Positions 35,601 to 43,791 of a stretch of DNA of 64,000 nucleotides are shown here, in pieces. Positions within the stretch are counted from its first letter, which is position 1. Every line of letters starts with the position of its first letter. The notes under the pieces were generated by a model. That model did not search any database, was not told where the DNA came from, and was given only the letters and a program-made list of their open reading frames with translations. Origin of the DNA: Peptoclostridium litorale DSM 5388 (GTDB lineage: Bacteria > Bacillota > Clostridia > Peptostreptococcales > Peptostreptococcaceae). A program made the position numbers and the translations under genes. Location: NCBI RefSeq assembly GCF_900141635.1, contig NZ_FSRH01000007.1, forward strand, positions 1 through 64,000. Reading direction: 5' to 3'.

Positions 35601-35821
35601 TCTTCAATCTCCCTTATCTTCGACTCCAGATTCTTGACGACCAGCTTTTCAACGTCTTCCGGACTCGCTCCCGGGTATATGCACTTCACAACTGCATATG
35701 GCGCAACCACAGTCGGATTTTCCTGCCTTTCCATGTCTCCGTATATCAGCGCCCCAGTGATTATTATAATTGAAAATATAAGCATCACTATACTTCTGTG
35801 CTTAACGCTCCAAGCTATCAT
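32693..35821 (-). CDS. RND-family efflux transporter (AcrB/HAE1-like)
   Basis: A 1042-residue inner-membrane transporter with the RND duplicated layout: one N-terminal helix, a large extracytoplasmic loop (about 35-330), a membrane block (about 335-500), a second helix near 540, a second loop (565-855) and a final membrane block. Family segments include YPGASPEDVEKLV and, in the C-terminal half, GAISLMGVVVNNGIVLLDYI. The ATG overlaps the stop of the membrane fusion gene by four bases. No outer-membrane factor is encoded, as expected in a Gram-positive cell. The substrate is unknown: drugs, bile acids or metals are possible. Confidence 0.93.
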   Translation of the reverse strand: MIAWSVKHRSIVMLIFSIIIITGALIYGDMERQENPTVVAPYAVVKCIYPGASPEDVEKLVVKNLESKIREIEEVKRTESFSMESIGVIKVKLKDISDSKIDKTWEKLKDKVDQCKKDLPKEAYEPEVDTNIVETYGYIATVTSSELEYVRLNEFAQELKDDLEKDGGAAKVIVDGEIENQISIDLDMLKLRQYNVTPENIIKILMARNVNIPGGTLDIGDKIKVPVQTTGEYSNIDEIKNTIIGMSESGNVIYMRDIAQINMEEEQKDIFVKVNGEKALIVGVKYVEGENIVKIGKRLDEIVDNFKREMPENVDVQVFTDQSRYVDESIKLFQNNLISAVALVVIVILLTMGVKSSIVVSSSIPAIIMLTFVFMKVFKIQLHQVSIASLIISLSLLVANAIVANDSIYLYLERGYGKEEACIRGVEEVKIPILTSTITTVASFLPLAMMYGTAGKFVKTLPVLVSVALFGSYIASLTLVPAMGYTFFGGEEKSSDGGIKAKISNNKLIRKLTDYCKGIVSVYEKLLVKSIKRPKAVVVSAVAALAASLLLIPALGVQLFPFVERDQYIIDIAVKDGSTSSRTDETVREIEKILLSQDSVEGVVSKIGDGIPKFYVTYQGNQRASNKAQMIINGKKEDMHRIQELLEEKVIGARIEVKQLELAEPVGLPVQVRISGEDIGVLRSIAEDVQNQIAQIKQGKNVQDNYGLETYKLMVDVNSEKASMAGLTNYDISSTIRMAINGFEVTKIKPENSDDDINVIMRIPHEERKTGDVLSQIYFTSRFTGENVPLVEVADIENRFSLNNIMRRDGQRTITVGLYPAPGHNAASLLKEVEKKLEGYGVPDGYTMVFGGENEDRGEAFRSLVKPFILAVVVIYMTMVFQFTDLRRPLIIMGTIPLSFIGVIVGLLVTGYPIGFMALLGAISLMGVVVNNGIVLLDYIQVLRDGGKGIDEAVVESCVTRYRPIMVGMITTVIGLVPMAISGGSLWAPMAYSIISGLIVSSALTLFVIPSTYIIFEREGSLIGKLVRYLASRGSIQRKAQN

Positions 35822-36987
35822 TTGTCGCTCCCCTCCAGACTCACCTTGTCACCCTCCACAAGTTTGTACTGGCCTTCCACTATGACCTCCTCGCCTTCGT
35901 CAATGCCTGATATAATCTGAATCCTACTGTCAAACACCTTTCCAACTTCTACAATTCTTTTTTGAACAGTGCTCTTTTCACTGTCAAGCACAAATACATA
36001 CGGCTTGTCTGCACCCTTTATAACGGCCTCCATGGGAATGAATATTGAATCCACACTTCCAAATTCGGCTTCAACTTTGGCTATCATTCCCGGCTTCATT
36101 TCCAAATTTAAATTTTCCAGCCTTATCTTTACAGGAAATGTTCTCGTATTAGCGTCGGCAATCTTTGATATTTCAAACACTTTTCCCTTGTAATCCTTTT
36201 CTATTCCGTATACGTGGACATCAACCCGCTGTCCCATGCTGAAATTTTCCAGCTGCGAGTCGGCCACCCCTATTTCAACATCAACCTCGTTTATATCTCC
36301 AAGTACCACCACGGGATATCCCGAACCTGTAGTCTCCCCCGCCTCGCTTATCTTTTTTATTACAGTTCCATCTATGGGACTGTATACCGTTGTATCCTGG
36401 AGTTTTGACTGGGCAAGCTCGCTCATGGCTCTTGCCTGCTCCAGCTGTGAATCGAATATATCCTGCGCGTCGAGCGCCTGCTGGTATTTATTTTCGATTA
36501 CAACAAGGGCCGCCTCCACTTCATCAAATTTGTCTCTTGGTATGGCGTCTTTTTCATATAGCCTCTTTACCCTTTCATATCTCTTTTCCATAAGATCCAT
36601 TTGCGATTTGGCCTGATTCACCATGGACGGTATCTCACTCGAAGCCTTCAGCCTCAGCGATTCATACTGCGAACCTGCAGCCATTGCCCCTAGCATGTAT
36701 TCATGTGAATCAAGCGATGCTACCGGCTGACCCTTTTGGACTATATCCCCTTCCGATATGCTCATGCTCTCTATTACACCAGCTACCTTGAATGCAACTT
36801 TTACAGTCTTTGAAGGCTTTATGTTACCACTCATGCTCATTTTCTCAGATTCCTTTTCCAATGCTGCAACCTGTGTCTTTACAGGCTTTATAACCTCTTT
36901 TGCCTCCTGATCTGCGCATCCTGAAAAAGCAATCTGCAGCAGGCCTATCAAAACAATAATAGCGCATATTTTTTTATTTGATTTCAT
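35818..36987 (-). CDS. RND membrane fusion (adaptor) lipoprotein
   Basis: A 389-residue periplasmic-adaptor-type lipoprotein. The signal ends with LLQIAFSGCADQ, a lipobox with acylated Cys. Then come the biotinyl-lipoyl half motif (VAGVIESMSISEGDIVQKGQPVA), a long coiled-coil hairpin (about 95-190), the second lipoyl half (YSPIDGTVIKKISEAGETTG) and beta-barrel plus membrane-proximal domains. It links the RND pump to the cell exterior. It follows tetR in the operon and overlaps the pump gene. GGGAGG precedes the ATG. Confidence 0.94.
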   Translation of the reverse strand: MKSNKKICAIIVLIGLLQIAFSGCADQEAKEVIKPVKTQVAALEKESEKMSMSGNIKPSKTVKVAFKVAGVIESMSISEGDIVQKGQPVASLDSHEYMLGAMAAGSQYESLRLKASSEIPSMVNQAKSQMDLMEKRYERVKRLYEKDAIPRDKFDEVEAALVVIENKYQQALDAQDIFDSQLEQARAMSELAQSKLQDTTVYSPIDGTVIKKISEAGETTGSGYPVVVLGDINEVDVEIGVADSQLENFSMGQRVDVHVYGIEKDYKGKVFEISKIADANTRTFPVKIRLENLNLEMKPGMIAKVEAEFGSVDSIFIPMEAVIKGADKPYVFVLDSEKSTVQKRIVEVGKVFDSRIQIISGIDEGEEVIVEGQYKLVEGDKVSLEGSDK

Positions 36988-37021
36988 TCCTAGTCCCTCC
37001 CGTGTATAGGTTTATATATTA

Positions 37022-37585
37022 TTATTTCAATACCTTGTGAATTATACCTTTCAGGTTCTTTTTGACCTCTCCTATTGTATATGGGGTACCGAGTATTATA
37101 GCGTTATAGCATGCCCCTATGAACATGTCCACTATTATGTAAAGAGTGACATCCGAATCAAGCACGCCTTCGTTAATGCTTATGTTTACAGAGCTTTCAA
37201 ATTTATGCTTAAACTGTTCAATAAAATTTCTCTTGTACTTAAATTCCTTATTATTCGAAATATCATTTTTCATTATTTCGAGAAATTCCCTGTTTTTTTC
37301 AAACCCCTCAACAGCTCTGTCCACTATGTGATCTACAGCCTCATCTTTAGGCACGTTATTTTTGTGTTCAATATCTACAAACATGTGCTTTATGAAATCA
37401 ATGCTTATTTCATTGAACACTTCATCTATAAGTTCGTCCTTGCAGTTGTAATAGATATAAAAAGTACCCTTTGCTATACCCGCCTCTTTTACAATTTCAT
37501 TTACAGATGTTGCCTTTACACCATTTTCAATAAAAAGCCTCTTTGCAATGTTCCTTATTTCATCTTTCCTCACATTTTTTTTCAT
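37022..37585 (-). CDS. TetR-family repressor of the efflux operon
   Basis: A 187-residue TetR regulator. The N-terminal helix-turn-helix reads IRNIAKRLFIENGVKATSVN then EIVKEAGIAKGTFYIYYNCK, the standard signature. The rest is a helical ligand domain. The start at 37585 follows GGGAGG; a ten-codon extension would overlap the operator. As first gene of tetR-adaptor-RND, it most likely represses the operon from the palindrome at 37602-37614. Confidence 0.94.
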   Translation of the reverse strand: MKKNVRKDEIRNIAKRLFIENGVKATSVNEIVKEAGIAKGTFYIYYNCKDELIDEVFNEISIDFIKHMFVDIEHKNNVPKDEAVDHIVDRAVEGFEKNREFLEIMKNDISNNKEFKYKRNFIEQFKHKFESSVNISINEGVLDSDVTLYIIVDMFIGACYNAIILGTPYTIGEVKKNLKGIIHKVLK

Positions 37586-37601
37586 ACATAGACACCTCCC
37601 G

Positions 37602-37648
37602 TGACCATCGGTCATATTTTATTATATCACTCATCTATATTTTCGCAA
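37602..37648 (-). promoter_or_regulatory. tetR-RND promoter and TetR operator
   Basis: TTGCGA (37643-37648), 16 bases, TATAAT (37621-37626) reads on the minus strand. Six bases downstream of the -10 is TGACC-GAT-GGTCA (37602-37614), a perfect inverted repeat of TetR-operator type, well placed for autorepression. Confidence 0.8.
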
Positions 37649-37651
37649 AAT

Positions 37652-37679
37652 AAAAAAATTGCCCGGATATGGCAATTTT
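37652..37679 (-). terminator. Terminator of the flavodoxin-like gene
   Basis: AAATTGCC-CGGATAT-GGCAATTT followed by a T-run on the minus strand, about 35 bases after the stop at 37713. Confidence 0.82.
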
Positions 37680-37712
37680 TTATTGTCTTTGGCTATGGCA
37701 ATCTACTATGAC

Positions 37713-38291
37713 TTAATCCATTTTCTGAACTATTCTCATTACTATGTCTTCTATCCTTTTAAGTTTCTCATCCCTTTTGCTTATGTGCTTGGCGTCTGTA
37801 TCATTTATGAGCATTGTTTCAATCCATTTTGTGTTTATCACCTTGAAAAACATGTCTATTATAAATTTCGCCCCCACAAACTGTTCTTCGTAAGGTGGCG
37901 ATCCCGCTACTGCTATGAACGCCCCCTGTCTTTCCTTGTTCCTCTCAAACGTTGGCTTTTTAAGCACATATTTACTTGAATATATGGCCTGCATCCTGTC
38001 TATTACGGCCTTGACCTGTGCCGTAAGCGAGTTGAAATATATTGGCGATATAATTATAGTGGCGCTTGACTCGTCAAACTGCCTGTGCAGTTCAACTCCC
38101 TGGTCTTTTATTACGCACCAGCCCGTTTTTTCACAGGCACCGCATCCGGTGCAGTATGCAATATCCATATTTTTCACATCCACAAGTTTATACTGGACAT
38201 TTTCCCTTTCAAGTATGGATATTATAAAATCGGTTATGTACTGGCTGTTTCCATTTTTTCTGGGGCTTCCATTTATTAATATTAAAGACAT
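37713..38291 (-). CDS. NAD(P)H-dependent FMN reductase / iron-sulfur flavoprotein-like
   Basis: A 192-residue flavodoxin-fold protein. It starts LILINGSPRKNGNSQYI, the FMN phosphate loop of the NADPH-dependent FMN reductase family, and carries CTGCGACEKTGWC (about residue 47-59). The first part of this cysteine cluster resembles the motif of iron-sulfur flavoproteins of anaerobes. SPIYFNSLTAQVKAVIDRM is the second FMN-contact region. The start at 38291 follows GGAGGGAGG. It would act as an electron carrier or reductase in the cytoplasm; partner unknown. The DUF1461 gene lies upstream in the same orientation. Confidence 0.88.
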   Translation of the reverse strand: MSLILINGSPRKNGNSQYITDFIISILERENVQYKLVDVKNMDIAYCTGCGACEKTGWCVIKDQGVELHRQFDESSATIIISPIYFNSLTAQVKAVIDRMQAIYSSKYVLKKPTFERNKERQGAFIAVAGSPPYEEQFVGAKFIIDMFFKVINTKWIETMLINDTDAKHISKRDEKLKRIEDIVMRIVQKMD

Positions 38292-38342
38292 TGTACGCCT
38301 CCCTCCTATTTTTATATCCATATGTTACTATATAAGAATATT

Positions 38343-38996
38343 CTAGTAAATAGAATCCAGGATATGTTTTTTGAATGCATGGAGTATAACAGTTACTGCT
38401 ACTGTAAAAGCTAAAGTCAATATGAATATCCACAGTGCAGTGTTCACAAAGAAATTTATGGGCAAAATATTTATTATTATGCTCTCACCCGGATCCAGCA
38501 TCCAAAATTCATTTCTAAAAAATATCTTATGGAATTTTTCAAACATATACCCAAAATTTAAAACAGCCAGCATGCATACAGTTAAAAGCACCACAAATGA
38601 CATTAATATGCCTTTCAACACCCCTTGCACAAAGCTATACGCTGTTTTGCGAAAAAACACTGCAGATATTGCTACTGCTGCAATAATTAATATACGTGCT
38701 CTTCCATAAAATTCAAACAGCCCTTTTACGTCTTCCATGTGCACTATTTCCCTTTGCGTGAAAATATTCATGCCGTTTGAATCTGGGTAATACAGACATT
38801 CTCTTTCAGATTTTATGTATTCCACTATTTGAATTGTCACATCGTCTGCCACGGCTTTCCCATATATTTCATACACTCCATTTTTTTCGTGCTGGTGACT
38901 ATAGTATTTTAAGCTAAAAGAAATGCAAAATACTGCACTTATGAGTATGAACAAAAATATCAAGACACCCAGAAATATAGAATATGCCTTTTTCAA
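38343..38996 (-). CDS. DUF1461 (TIGR01906-like) integral membrane protein
   Basis: A 217-residue membrane protein with one N-terminal helix, an extracellular stretch (about 32-90), three further helices and a second extracellular loop with EKFHKIFFRNEFWMLDPGES. This FHxxFF…W pattern is the mark of the DUF1461 family of Firmicutes, which has no known function. The start is TTG at 38996, five bases after GGAGGG. It precedes the flavodoxin-like gene by about 50 bases. Confidence 0.8.
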   Translation of the reverse strand: MKKAYSIFLGVLIFLFILISAVFCISFSLKYYSHQHEKNGVYEIYGKAVADDVTIQIVEYIKSERECLYYPDSNGMNIFTQREIVHMEDVKGLFEFYGRARILIIAAVAISAVFFRKTAYSFVQGVLKGILMSFVVLLTVCMLAVLNFGYMFEKFHKIFFRNEFWMLDPGESIIINILPINFFVNTALWIFILTLAFTVAVTVILHAFKKHILDSIY

Positions 38997-39139
38997 AATA
39001 TCCCTCCAGTAAATATCTTTTTTTATTTTTATCCATGTTTTTACTGTCTAAACGGTTATTGCCGCTGCAAACTTAATATTTCAGATGTGATTCATGTGAA
39101 TATGGCTTTTATCTGTCTCCTCCATCAATTCCAAAAAAT

Positions 39140-39163
39140 AAAAAAACCGCCTGTATCGGCGGC
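39140..39163 (-). terminator. hpt terminator
   Basis: CCGCC-GATACA-GGCGG followed by TTTTTTT on the minus strand, about 15 bases after the hpt stop. Confidence 0.85.
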
Positions 39164-39178
39164 ATGTATTATCGCTTA

Positions 39179-39700
39179 TTATTCTGAAACTATACCTATG
39201 AACGGAAGATTCCTGTACATTTCTGCGCAGTCTATGCCGTATCCTACAATGAATCTGTCAGGTATTGTAAATCCTATGTAGTCAACATCAAGGTGGCATT
39301 TTCTTCTGTCAGGCTTGTCCAAAAGAGTGCATACCTTGAGTGATTTTGGATTTCTCGACCTTAGGTTTTCAGTAAGATATTTCAAAGTAAGTCCCGTGTC
39401 TATTATGTCCTCGACAATTATAACGTGTTTGTTTTCTATCTCCAAATCAAGATCTTTAAGTATTTTAACTACTCCAGAGCTCTTTGTGGATTTTCCATAG
39501 CTTGAAACAGACATGAAATCCAGTTCCACATTAAGGTTGATCTTCCTCATAAGGTCTGACACGAAAACGCATGCTCCCTTTAAAACACCTATTATAAAAA
39601 TGTCTTCTCCCTTGTAGTCGTTTTCTATAGCTTTTGCCATTTCTTCAACTTTTTCCATAAGTTCTGACTCAGATATCAAAACTTCTGTTATTTTGTGCAT
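39179..39700 (-). CDS. hpt: Hypoxanthine phosphoribosyltransferase
   Basis: A 173-residue type I phosphoribosyltransferase converting hypoxanthine or guanine plus PRPP to IMP or GMP. The PRPP-binding motif is VIIVEDIIDTGLTL. The N-terminal half has FIIGVLKGACVFVSDLMRKI and the purine-specificity end is VDYIGFTIPDRFIVGYGID. GAGGTGA precedes the ATG. Size is typical. It is apparently monocistronic. Confidence 0.96.
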   Translation of the reverse strand: MHKITEVLISESELMEKVEEMAKAIENDYKGEDIFIIGVLKGACVFVSDLMRKINLNVELDFMSVSSYGKSTKSSGVVKILKDLDLEIENKHVIIVEDIIDTGLTLKYLTENLRSRNPKSLKVCTLLDKPDRRKCHLDVDYIGFTIPDRFIVGYGIDCAEMYRNLPFIGIVSE

Positions 39701-39808
39701 ACAAACTCACCTCTATATATTATTTACAATTCACATCGTGATTATACCATAACAACATAGAAGTGTGAATATTTTATTGTTTTTTTTAACGTTTATTCGT
39801 CATTTGGA

Positions 39809-40141
39809 TTATTTTTCATCTTTAACGTCGTAATTTTTTATCTCTATTATATTTTTTCCTGAAGCAGTTTTAGATATTTTGCCAAAATTCAGTTCATACT
39901 CATCGAGCTGCTCGTTTATAACAGTGAGAATATAAAGTATTACAACGGCATCATCAACAACGCCAATACCCAATATAACTTCCGGAACAATATCCAGTGG
40001 AGACAAGAAATACATGAACCCAAACATGAGGCATGCCATTATTTTTATCTTTTTAAACCTTGAAACCCTTTCATCTTGCATAAAACGATAAAGCAGGTCA
40101 ATTCTCTTGAAAAAGCCTAGCGCACCCTTTAATTTTTTCAC
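39809..40141 (-). CDS. YkvA-family DUF1232 membrane protein
   Basis: A small protein of 110 residues (113 if the GTG three codons earlier is used). Its middle holds the DUF1232 core MFGFMYFLSPLDIVPEVILG followed by GVVDDAVVILYIL, a hydrophobic helical hairpin. The C-terminal 35 residues are polar. The GTG at 40141 is preferred because AAGGGTGA lies just before it. DUF1232 proteins occur in all bacteria without assigned function. It is divergent from the Nudix gene. Confidence 0.82.
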   Translation of the reverse strand: MKKLKGALGFFKRIDLLYRFMQDERVSRFKKIKIMACLMFGFMYFLSPLDIVPEVILGIGVVDDAVVILYILTVINEQLDEYELNFGKISKTASGKNIIEIKNYDVKDEK

Positions 40142-40252
40142 ATGAATCACCCTTATTTTTTGATATATAATTATTATAGTATAATATTGAATATATTAAA
40201 ATAAATGCTTAATATATTATTAGACATTTTTATCCGTTATGGGGGAATACAG

Positions 40253-40873
40253 ATGGTTAAAAAAATAAAAAAATCGTTTCAGGGATTCAAACCTTATATA
40301 CAGGGACATCAAAACATGTTCAAATGCGCGGTTTTGATACCCCTCGTCGAAAAGGACGGCAAAACTCATATACTATTTGAAGTAAGGTCCAAAGACCTTT
40401 CTGTCCAGCCCAGCGAAATATCTTTTCCTGGCGGAGGGCTTGAACCTGAAGACAACGACTTTTTGGATACTGCCGTGAGAGAAACTTGCGAAGAACTCGG
40501 CCTTTCCAGGGAGGATATAGACGTAATATCTCCGTTGAATGTATTTATCACTCCTTTCAACCTAATAATTCATCCTTTTGTAGGTACAGTGAATTATGAT
40601 AATATAGATATCAATAGAGACGAAGTCGATCATGTTTTTTTGGTCCCTCTCGACTTTTTTATAAAAAACAACCCCAATATGTACAGCGCAGGCCTTGACA
40701 TCAACATTCCAGATGACTTTCCATACCACTTGATTCCAAATGGAAAAAACTACAAGTTCAGGAAAGCCTCGTATGACCTTTATTTTTACAATTACAAAGA
40801 CTATATAATATGGGGGATCACTGCAAAGATACTCAAAGATTTTTTAGACGATTTTAAGGAGCGATATGTATGA
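40253..40873 (+). CDS. Nudix hydrolase, CoA pyrophosphatase type (NudL)
   Basis: A 206-residue Nudix enzyme. The Nudix box reads GGGLEPEDNDFLDTAVRETC followed by EELG. The preceding segment EVRSKDLSVQPSEISFPGGG is the extended motif specific to the CoA pyrophosphatase subgroup, which cleaves CoA to phosphopantetheine and 3',5'-ADP. The start at 40253 follows GGGGG by seven bases. It overlaps the next gene by four bases (ATGA). Confidence 0.9.
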   Translation: MVKKIKKSFQGFKPYIQGHQNMFKCAVLIPLVEKDGKTHILFEVRSKDLSVQPSEISFPGGGLEPEDNDFLDTAVRETCEELGLSREDIDVISPLNVFITPFNLIIHPFVGTVNYDNIDINRDEVDHVFLVPLDFFIKNNPNMYSAGLDINIPDDFPYHLIPNGKNYKFRKASYDLYFYNYKDYIIWGITAKILKDFLDDFKERYV

Positions 40874-41394
40874 GACTTTTTATAGGGTATTTTATTCCAG
40901 ATGAAGTTGCAAAGTATATACATTCTGTAGAACAAGAGCTTTCAAATCAAAACATATCCGCAAAGTATACGCATCATAAAAATCTCCACCTCACTTTCAA
41001 ATTTTTAGGTGAGACTCGCGAAGATACCGCAGCAGAAATAGGTAATATATTGTCGTCTTACAAGGGCCTGGATATGGAGTTTACTCTGGATAGGATTTCT
41101 TGGTTTGAAAGAGGCGCTAATTCCATACTTTTCATGGAGCTTTCAGGGGATGCAGGCCCTCTGTGCAAAAAAGTCGAAATGCTTAATGATGACCTTGAAT
41201 CTTTGGATTTTGAAAGGGATTCCCGAAAGTTCAAGGCGCATATAACAATAGGAAGAAAGGTTAAACTTGACCGTATAGCCAAGGAAAAACTTAAAAACAT
41301 ACCTATTGAACCTTTAAAATTCACAGTTGATGAATTCAGCCTTATTGAAAGCACACTCACAAAAATGGGCGCCGTATACAAAAAATCGCTTTAG
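40870..41394 (+). CDS. thpR: RNA 2',3'-cyclic phosphodiesterase (2H family)
   Basis: A 174-residue protein with the two HxT/S motifs of the 2H phosphoesterase superfamily, KNLHLTFKFLG (about residue 40) and KAHITIGRK (about 120), and the N-terminus MRLFIGYFIPDEV typical of ThpR/LigT. It opens 2',3'-cyclic phosphates on RNA and may act in tRNA repair. It is translationally coupled to the Nudix gene. Confidence 0.94.
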   Translation: MRLFIGYFIPDEVAKYIHSVEQELSNQNISAKYTHHKNLHLTFKFLGETREDTAAEIGNILSSYKGLDMEFTLDRISWFERGANSILFMELSGDAGPLCKKVEMLNDDLESLDFERDSRKFKAHITIGRKVKLDRIAKEKLKNIPIEPLKFTVDEFSLIESTLTKMGAVYKKSL

Positions 41395-41438
41395 GCTTCC
41401 TCATACTGATACTATGTCTAACTCTATGTTTTTACAAT

Positions 41439-41491
41439 AAAAAGCCGGGTTATGGTGAACTATTTACATATTCACCATAACCCGGCTTTTT
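41439..41491. terminator. Strong bidirectional terminator between thpR and cinA
   Basis: A perfect 21-bp stem, AAAAAGCCGGGTTATGGTGAA with its complement around an 11-base loop, sits between the convergent stops at 41394 and 41501. Confidence 0.92.
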
Positions 41492-41500
41492 ATTGTCTTT

Positions 41501-42736
41501 TTATTCCATATATATAAGCTCTCTTCTCAAAATATCTATTGCCCTGACTGCCGAATAGTTCCTTATTCTCTCCCTGTTTCCCTTTATTGTAATCTTTTTG
41601 ACCTTGACGTCTCCATTTATATAAAGGCCTATGTATACAAGCCCCACTGGTTTTTCAGGCGTCCCCCCGTCCGGACCCGCCACTCCTGTAGTTGACAAGC
41701 CTATGTTGCAGCCATTTTTAAGTGCTATTCCCCTTGCCATTTCAGATGCCACCTGCTCGCTTACGGCTCCAAACCTTTCAAGAGTATCCTCATTCACTCC
41801 AAGCGATCTTATTTTTGCCTCATTCGAATATGTGACATCCCCTTCAATAAACACTTTTGATATCCCTGGGCAGTTTACAAGCTTTGCAGACACAAGCCCC
41901 CCTGTGCAGGACTCCGCCACTGCTATTTTCAAATCCCTGTCTATCAGAATTTTTCCGACTTCGTTTTCAAGGCTGGTATCTCCTTCGCCGTATATGTTAT
42001 CCCCCAGAGCCTCCCTTACCTTTTCTTCAACGGGACGTATCATATCTTTTGCCGTCTGTTCGTCATGAGCCCTTGAAGTTATTCTAAATAAGACCTCTCC
42101 TTCTTTTGCATACGGGGCTACAGTCGGGTTCTCCCCATCAAGAAGCTCCTTTACCATTTCAGCCGCGCTGCTTTCCCCTATTCCGCATATTCTAAGGCTC
42201 TTTGAAAATATCACAAGATCGCTAAATCCCTTGAGGTATGGATATGCCTCTCTTTCAAACAAAGGCACCATTTCCCTTGGCGGCCCGGGAAGTATTATCA
42301 TCTTCCTCCTCTCATCCTCTATTATGCATCCCGGAGCAGTCCCATTTTCATTATAGAGTATCTTTGACCCCTTTGGAAAATACGCCTGCTTCCTGTTTGA
42401 CTCTGTGATATCAATTCCCCTTGTGTTGAATATCTCTTCTATGTTTTTCCACGACTTCTCGTCAAATAGCATTTTCTTTCCGAAAAACTCCGCGGCAGCC
42501 TCTTTTGTTATGTCGTCAGCAGTCGGCCCAAGGCCTCCCGTGGTTATAACTATGTCCGACCTTGAAAATGCAACTTCAAATGCATTTTTTATCCTGTCCA
42601 TATTGTCCCCTACCACGGTCTGAAAGTAACTTGAAAATCCCAATTCCGCAGTCTTTGACGCTATGTACTGGGCGTTTGTGTTTACTATATCCCCCAAAAG
42701 CAGCTCCGTCCCAACGCATACTATCTCTACCACCAT
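41501..42736 (-). CDS. cinA: CinA: nicotinamide-nucleotide amidase / putative ADP-ribose pyrophosphatase
   Basis: A 411-residue two-domain protein. The N-terminal MoCF/MPT-binding domain shows CVGTELLLGDIVNTNAQYI and ITTGGLGPTADDITKEA. The C-terminal PncC amidase domain begins near residue 255 (LKIAVAESCTGGLVSAKLV) and contains STTGVAGPDGGTPEKPVGLV. The protein recycles NMN in the pyridine nucleotide cycle. GGGAG precedes the ATG. Single gene. Confidence 0.96.
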   Translation of the reverse strand: MVVEIVCVGTELLLGDIVNTNAQYIASKTAELGFSSYFQTVVGDNMDRIKNAFEVAFSRSDIVITTGGLGPTADDITKEAAAEFFGKKMLFDEKSWKNIEEIFNTRGIDITESNRKQAYFPKGSKILYNENGTAPGCIIEDERRKMIILPGPPREMVPLFEREAYPYLKGFSDLVIFSKSLRICGIGESSAAEMVKELLDGENPTVAPYAKEGEVLFRITSRAHDEQTAKDMIRPVEEKVREALGDNIYGEGDTSLENEVGKILIDRDLKIAVAESCTGGLVSAKLVNCPGISKVFIEGDVTYSNEAKIRSLGVNEDTLERFGAVSEQVASEMARGIALKNGCNIGLSTTGVAGPDGGTPEKPVGLVYIGLYINGDVKVKKITIKGNRERIRNYSAVRAIDILRRELIYME

Positions 42737-42940
42737 ATTCCATCTCCCTTTACAAACTTATTGTATTCTGAAAACACATGGGCCATTATCTTTCCCCCAC
42801 TCTAACTTCCTAAAGAGTATAACATTTATATTTATTATACTACCAAACGCAACAGACTTGTTTTGACTCAAAATATTTTTTGTTATATTGTTACCCGATT
42901 TAATAATGCGCAACAAATTGGTCTGATTAGCTTTTGTTCC

Positions 42941-42980
42941 AAAATAACAGGGACTGGAATACTCCAGACCCTGTTATTTT
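42941..42980 (-). terminator. Terminator of the serine operon
   Basis: AAAATAACAGGG and CCCTGTTATTTT form a 12-bp outer stem with an inner CTGGA/TCCAG stem, directly after the stop at 42981. Confidence 0.88.
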
Positions 42981-43781
42981 CTATATAATGTTTTTCAGCG
43001 CTTCAAGCGACTTTGCGGCCTCTTCCCTAGGCCTCACCTCTATTACATACACCACGTCCTCATTTCCCATAATATCCATGTGCTCCTTGAACTTAACATT
43101 TCCAGACCCTATGACTTTGTGGTCTCCCTGCTCGTTGTAGTCGTGAATATGGCTTACCCTTATGCTTTCCAGATTCCCCTTGAAAAATTCAACTTCTCCG
43201 TATTTGTTCAAATATGAGTGACCTATGTCCCATGTCAAATTGAGCCTTCGCACATCCATGATCTTTTTCAGTGCCTCCTGGATGTACTTTGGAAAATACC
43301 CTGAGTTTTCAATGCATATTTCCACTCCGTCCGCATTCTCATCCCTGTAATCCAGTATTCTTTTGAGGCTGTCATTCAAGTTTTCAACCGCTTTGTCTGC
43401 ATATTCGTCCTGCACATATCCCTGGCCTTCAACAAGCGTGAAATACGGTGTTGAATTCGTGTGAACAGTTATGCAGCTTACTCCTATTTCATACGCAAAG
43501 CCTATTATCTCCTGCAGCCTCTGTATCCCCGCCAGCCTTATCCCTTCGTGAAGGCAAACAAGCGATATGTCTTCAGGGGCGTGCATCGTAAGCTTTATGC
43601 CGTGTTCATTTTTGAATTTCTTTATAGCGTTAATATCCTCTTGATCATATCTTTCCGGAAAAAAACACGGCATGTTCATGTTGAGCTCCACCGCCTCAAA
43701 TCCGCTTCCCAAAGCAAATTCCATAGCTGAAATTATATCTCGTTCTCCAAGTGATGCTGCATATCCTACAGAATATTTCAT
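42981..43781 (-). CDS. Sugar phosphate isomerase/epimerase-like TIM-barrel protein (AP_endonuc_2 fold)
   Basis: A 266-residue protein of the xylose-isomerase-like TIM-barrel superfamily. Metal-ligand candidates are the His of LTMHAPEDISL, the His of SCITVHTNS, the Glu of EICIENSGYFPKY, the Asp and His of LTWDIGHSYLNKYG, the SHIHDYN histidines and a final Glu in VYVIEVR. The same scaffold serves endonuclease IV and sugar isomerases, so substrate is open. It follows serA after ten bases with its own AGGAGGTG, so it belongs to the T-box-controlled serine operon; a role near serine metabolism is possible but unproven. Confidence 0.83.
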   Translation of the reverse strand: MKYSVGYAASLGERDIISAMEFALGSGFEAVELNMNMPCFFPERYDQEDINAIKKFKNEHGIKLTMHAPEDISLVCLHEGIRLAGIQRLQEIIGFAYEIGVSCITVHTNSTPYFTLVEGQGYVQDEYADKAVENLNDSLKRILDYRDENADGVEICIENSGYFPKYIQEALKKIMDVRRLNLTWDIGHSYLNKYGEVEFFKGNLESIRVSHIHDYNEQGDHKVIGSGNVKFKEHMDIMGNEDVVYVIEVRPREEAAKSLEALKNII

Positions 43782-43791
43782 GATCCACCTC

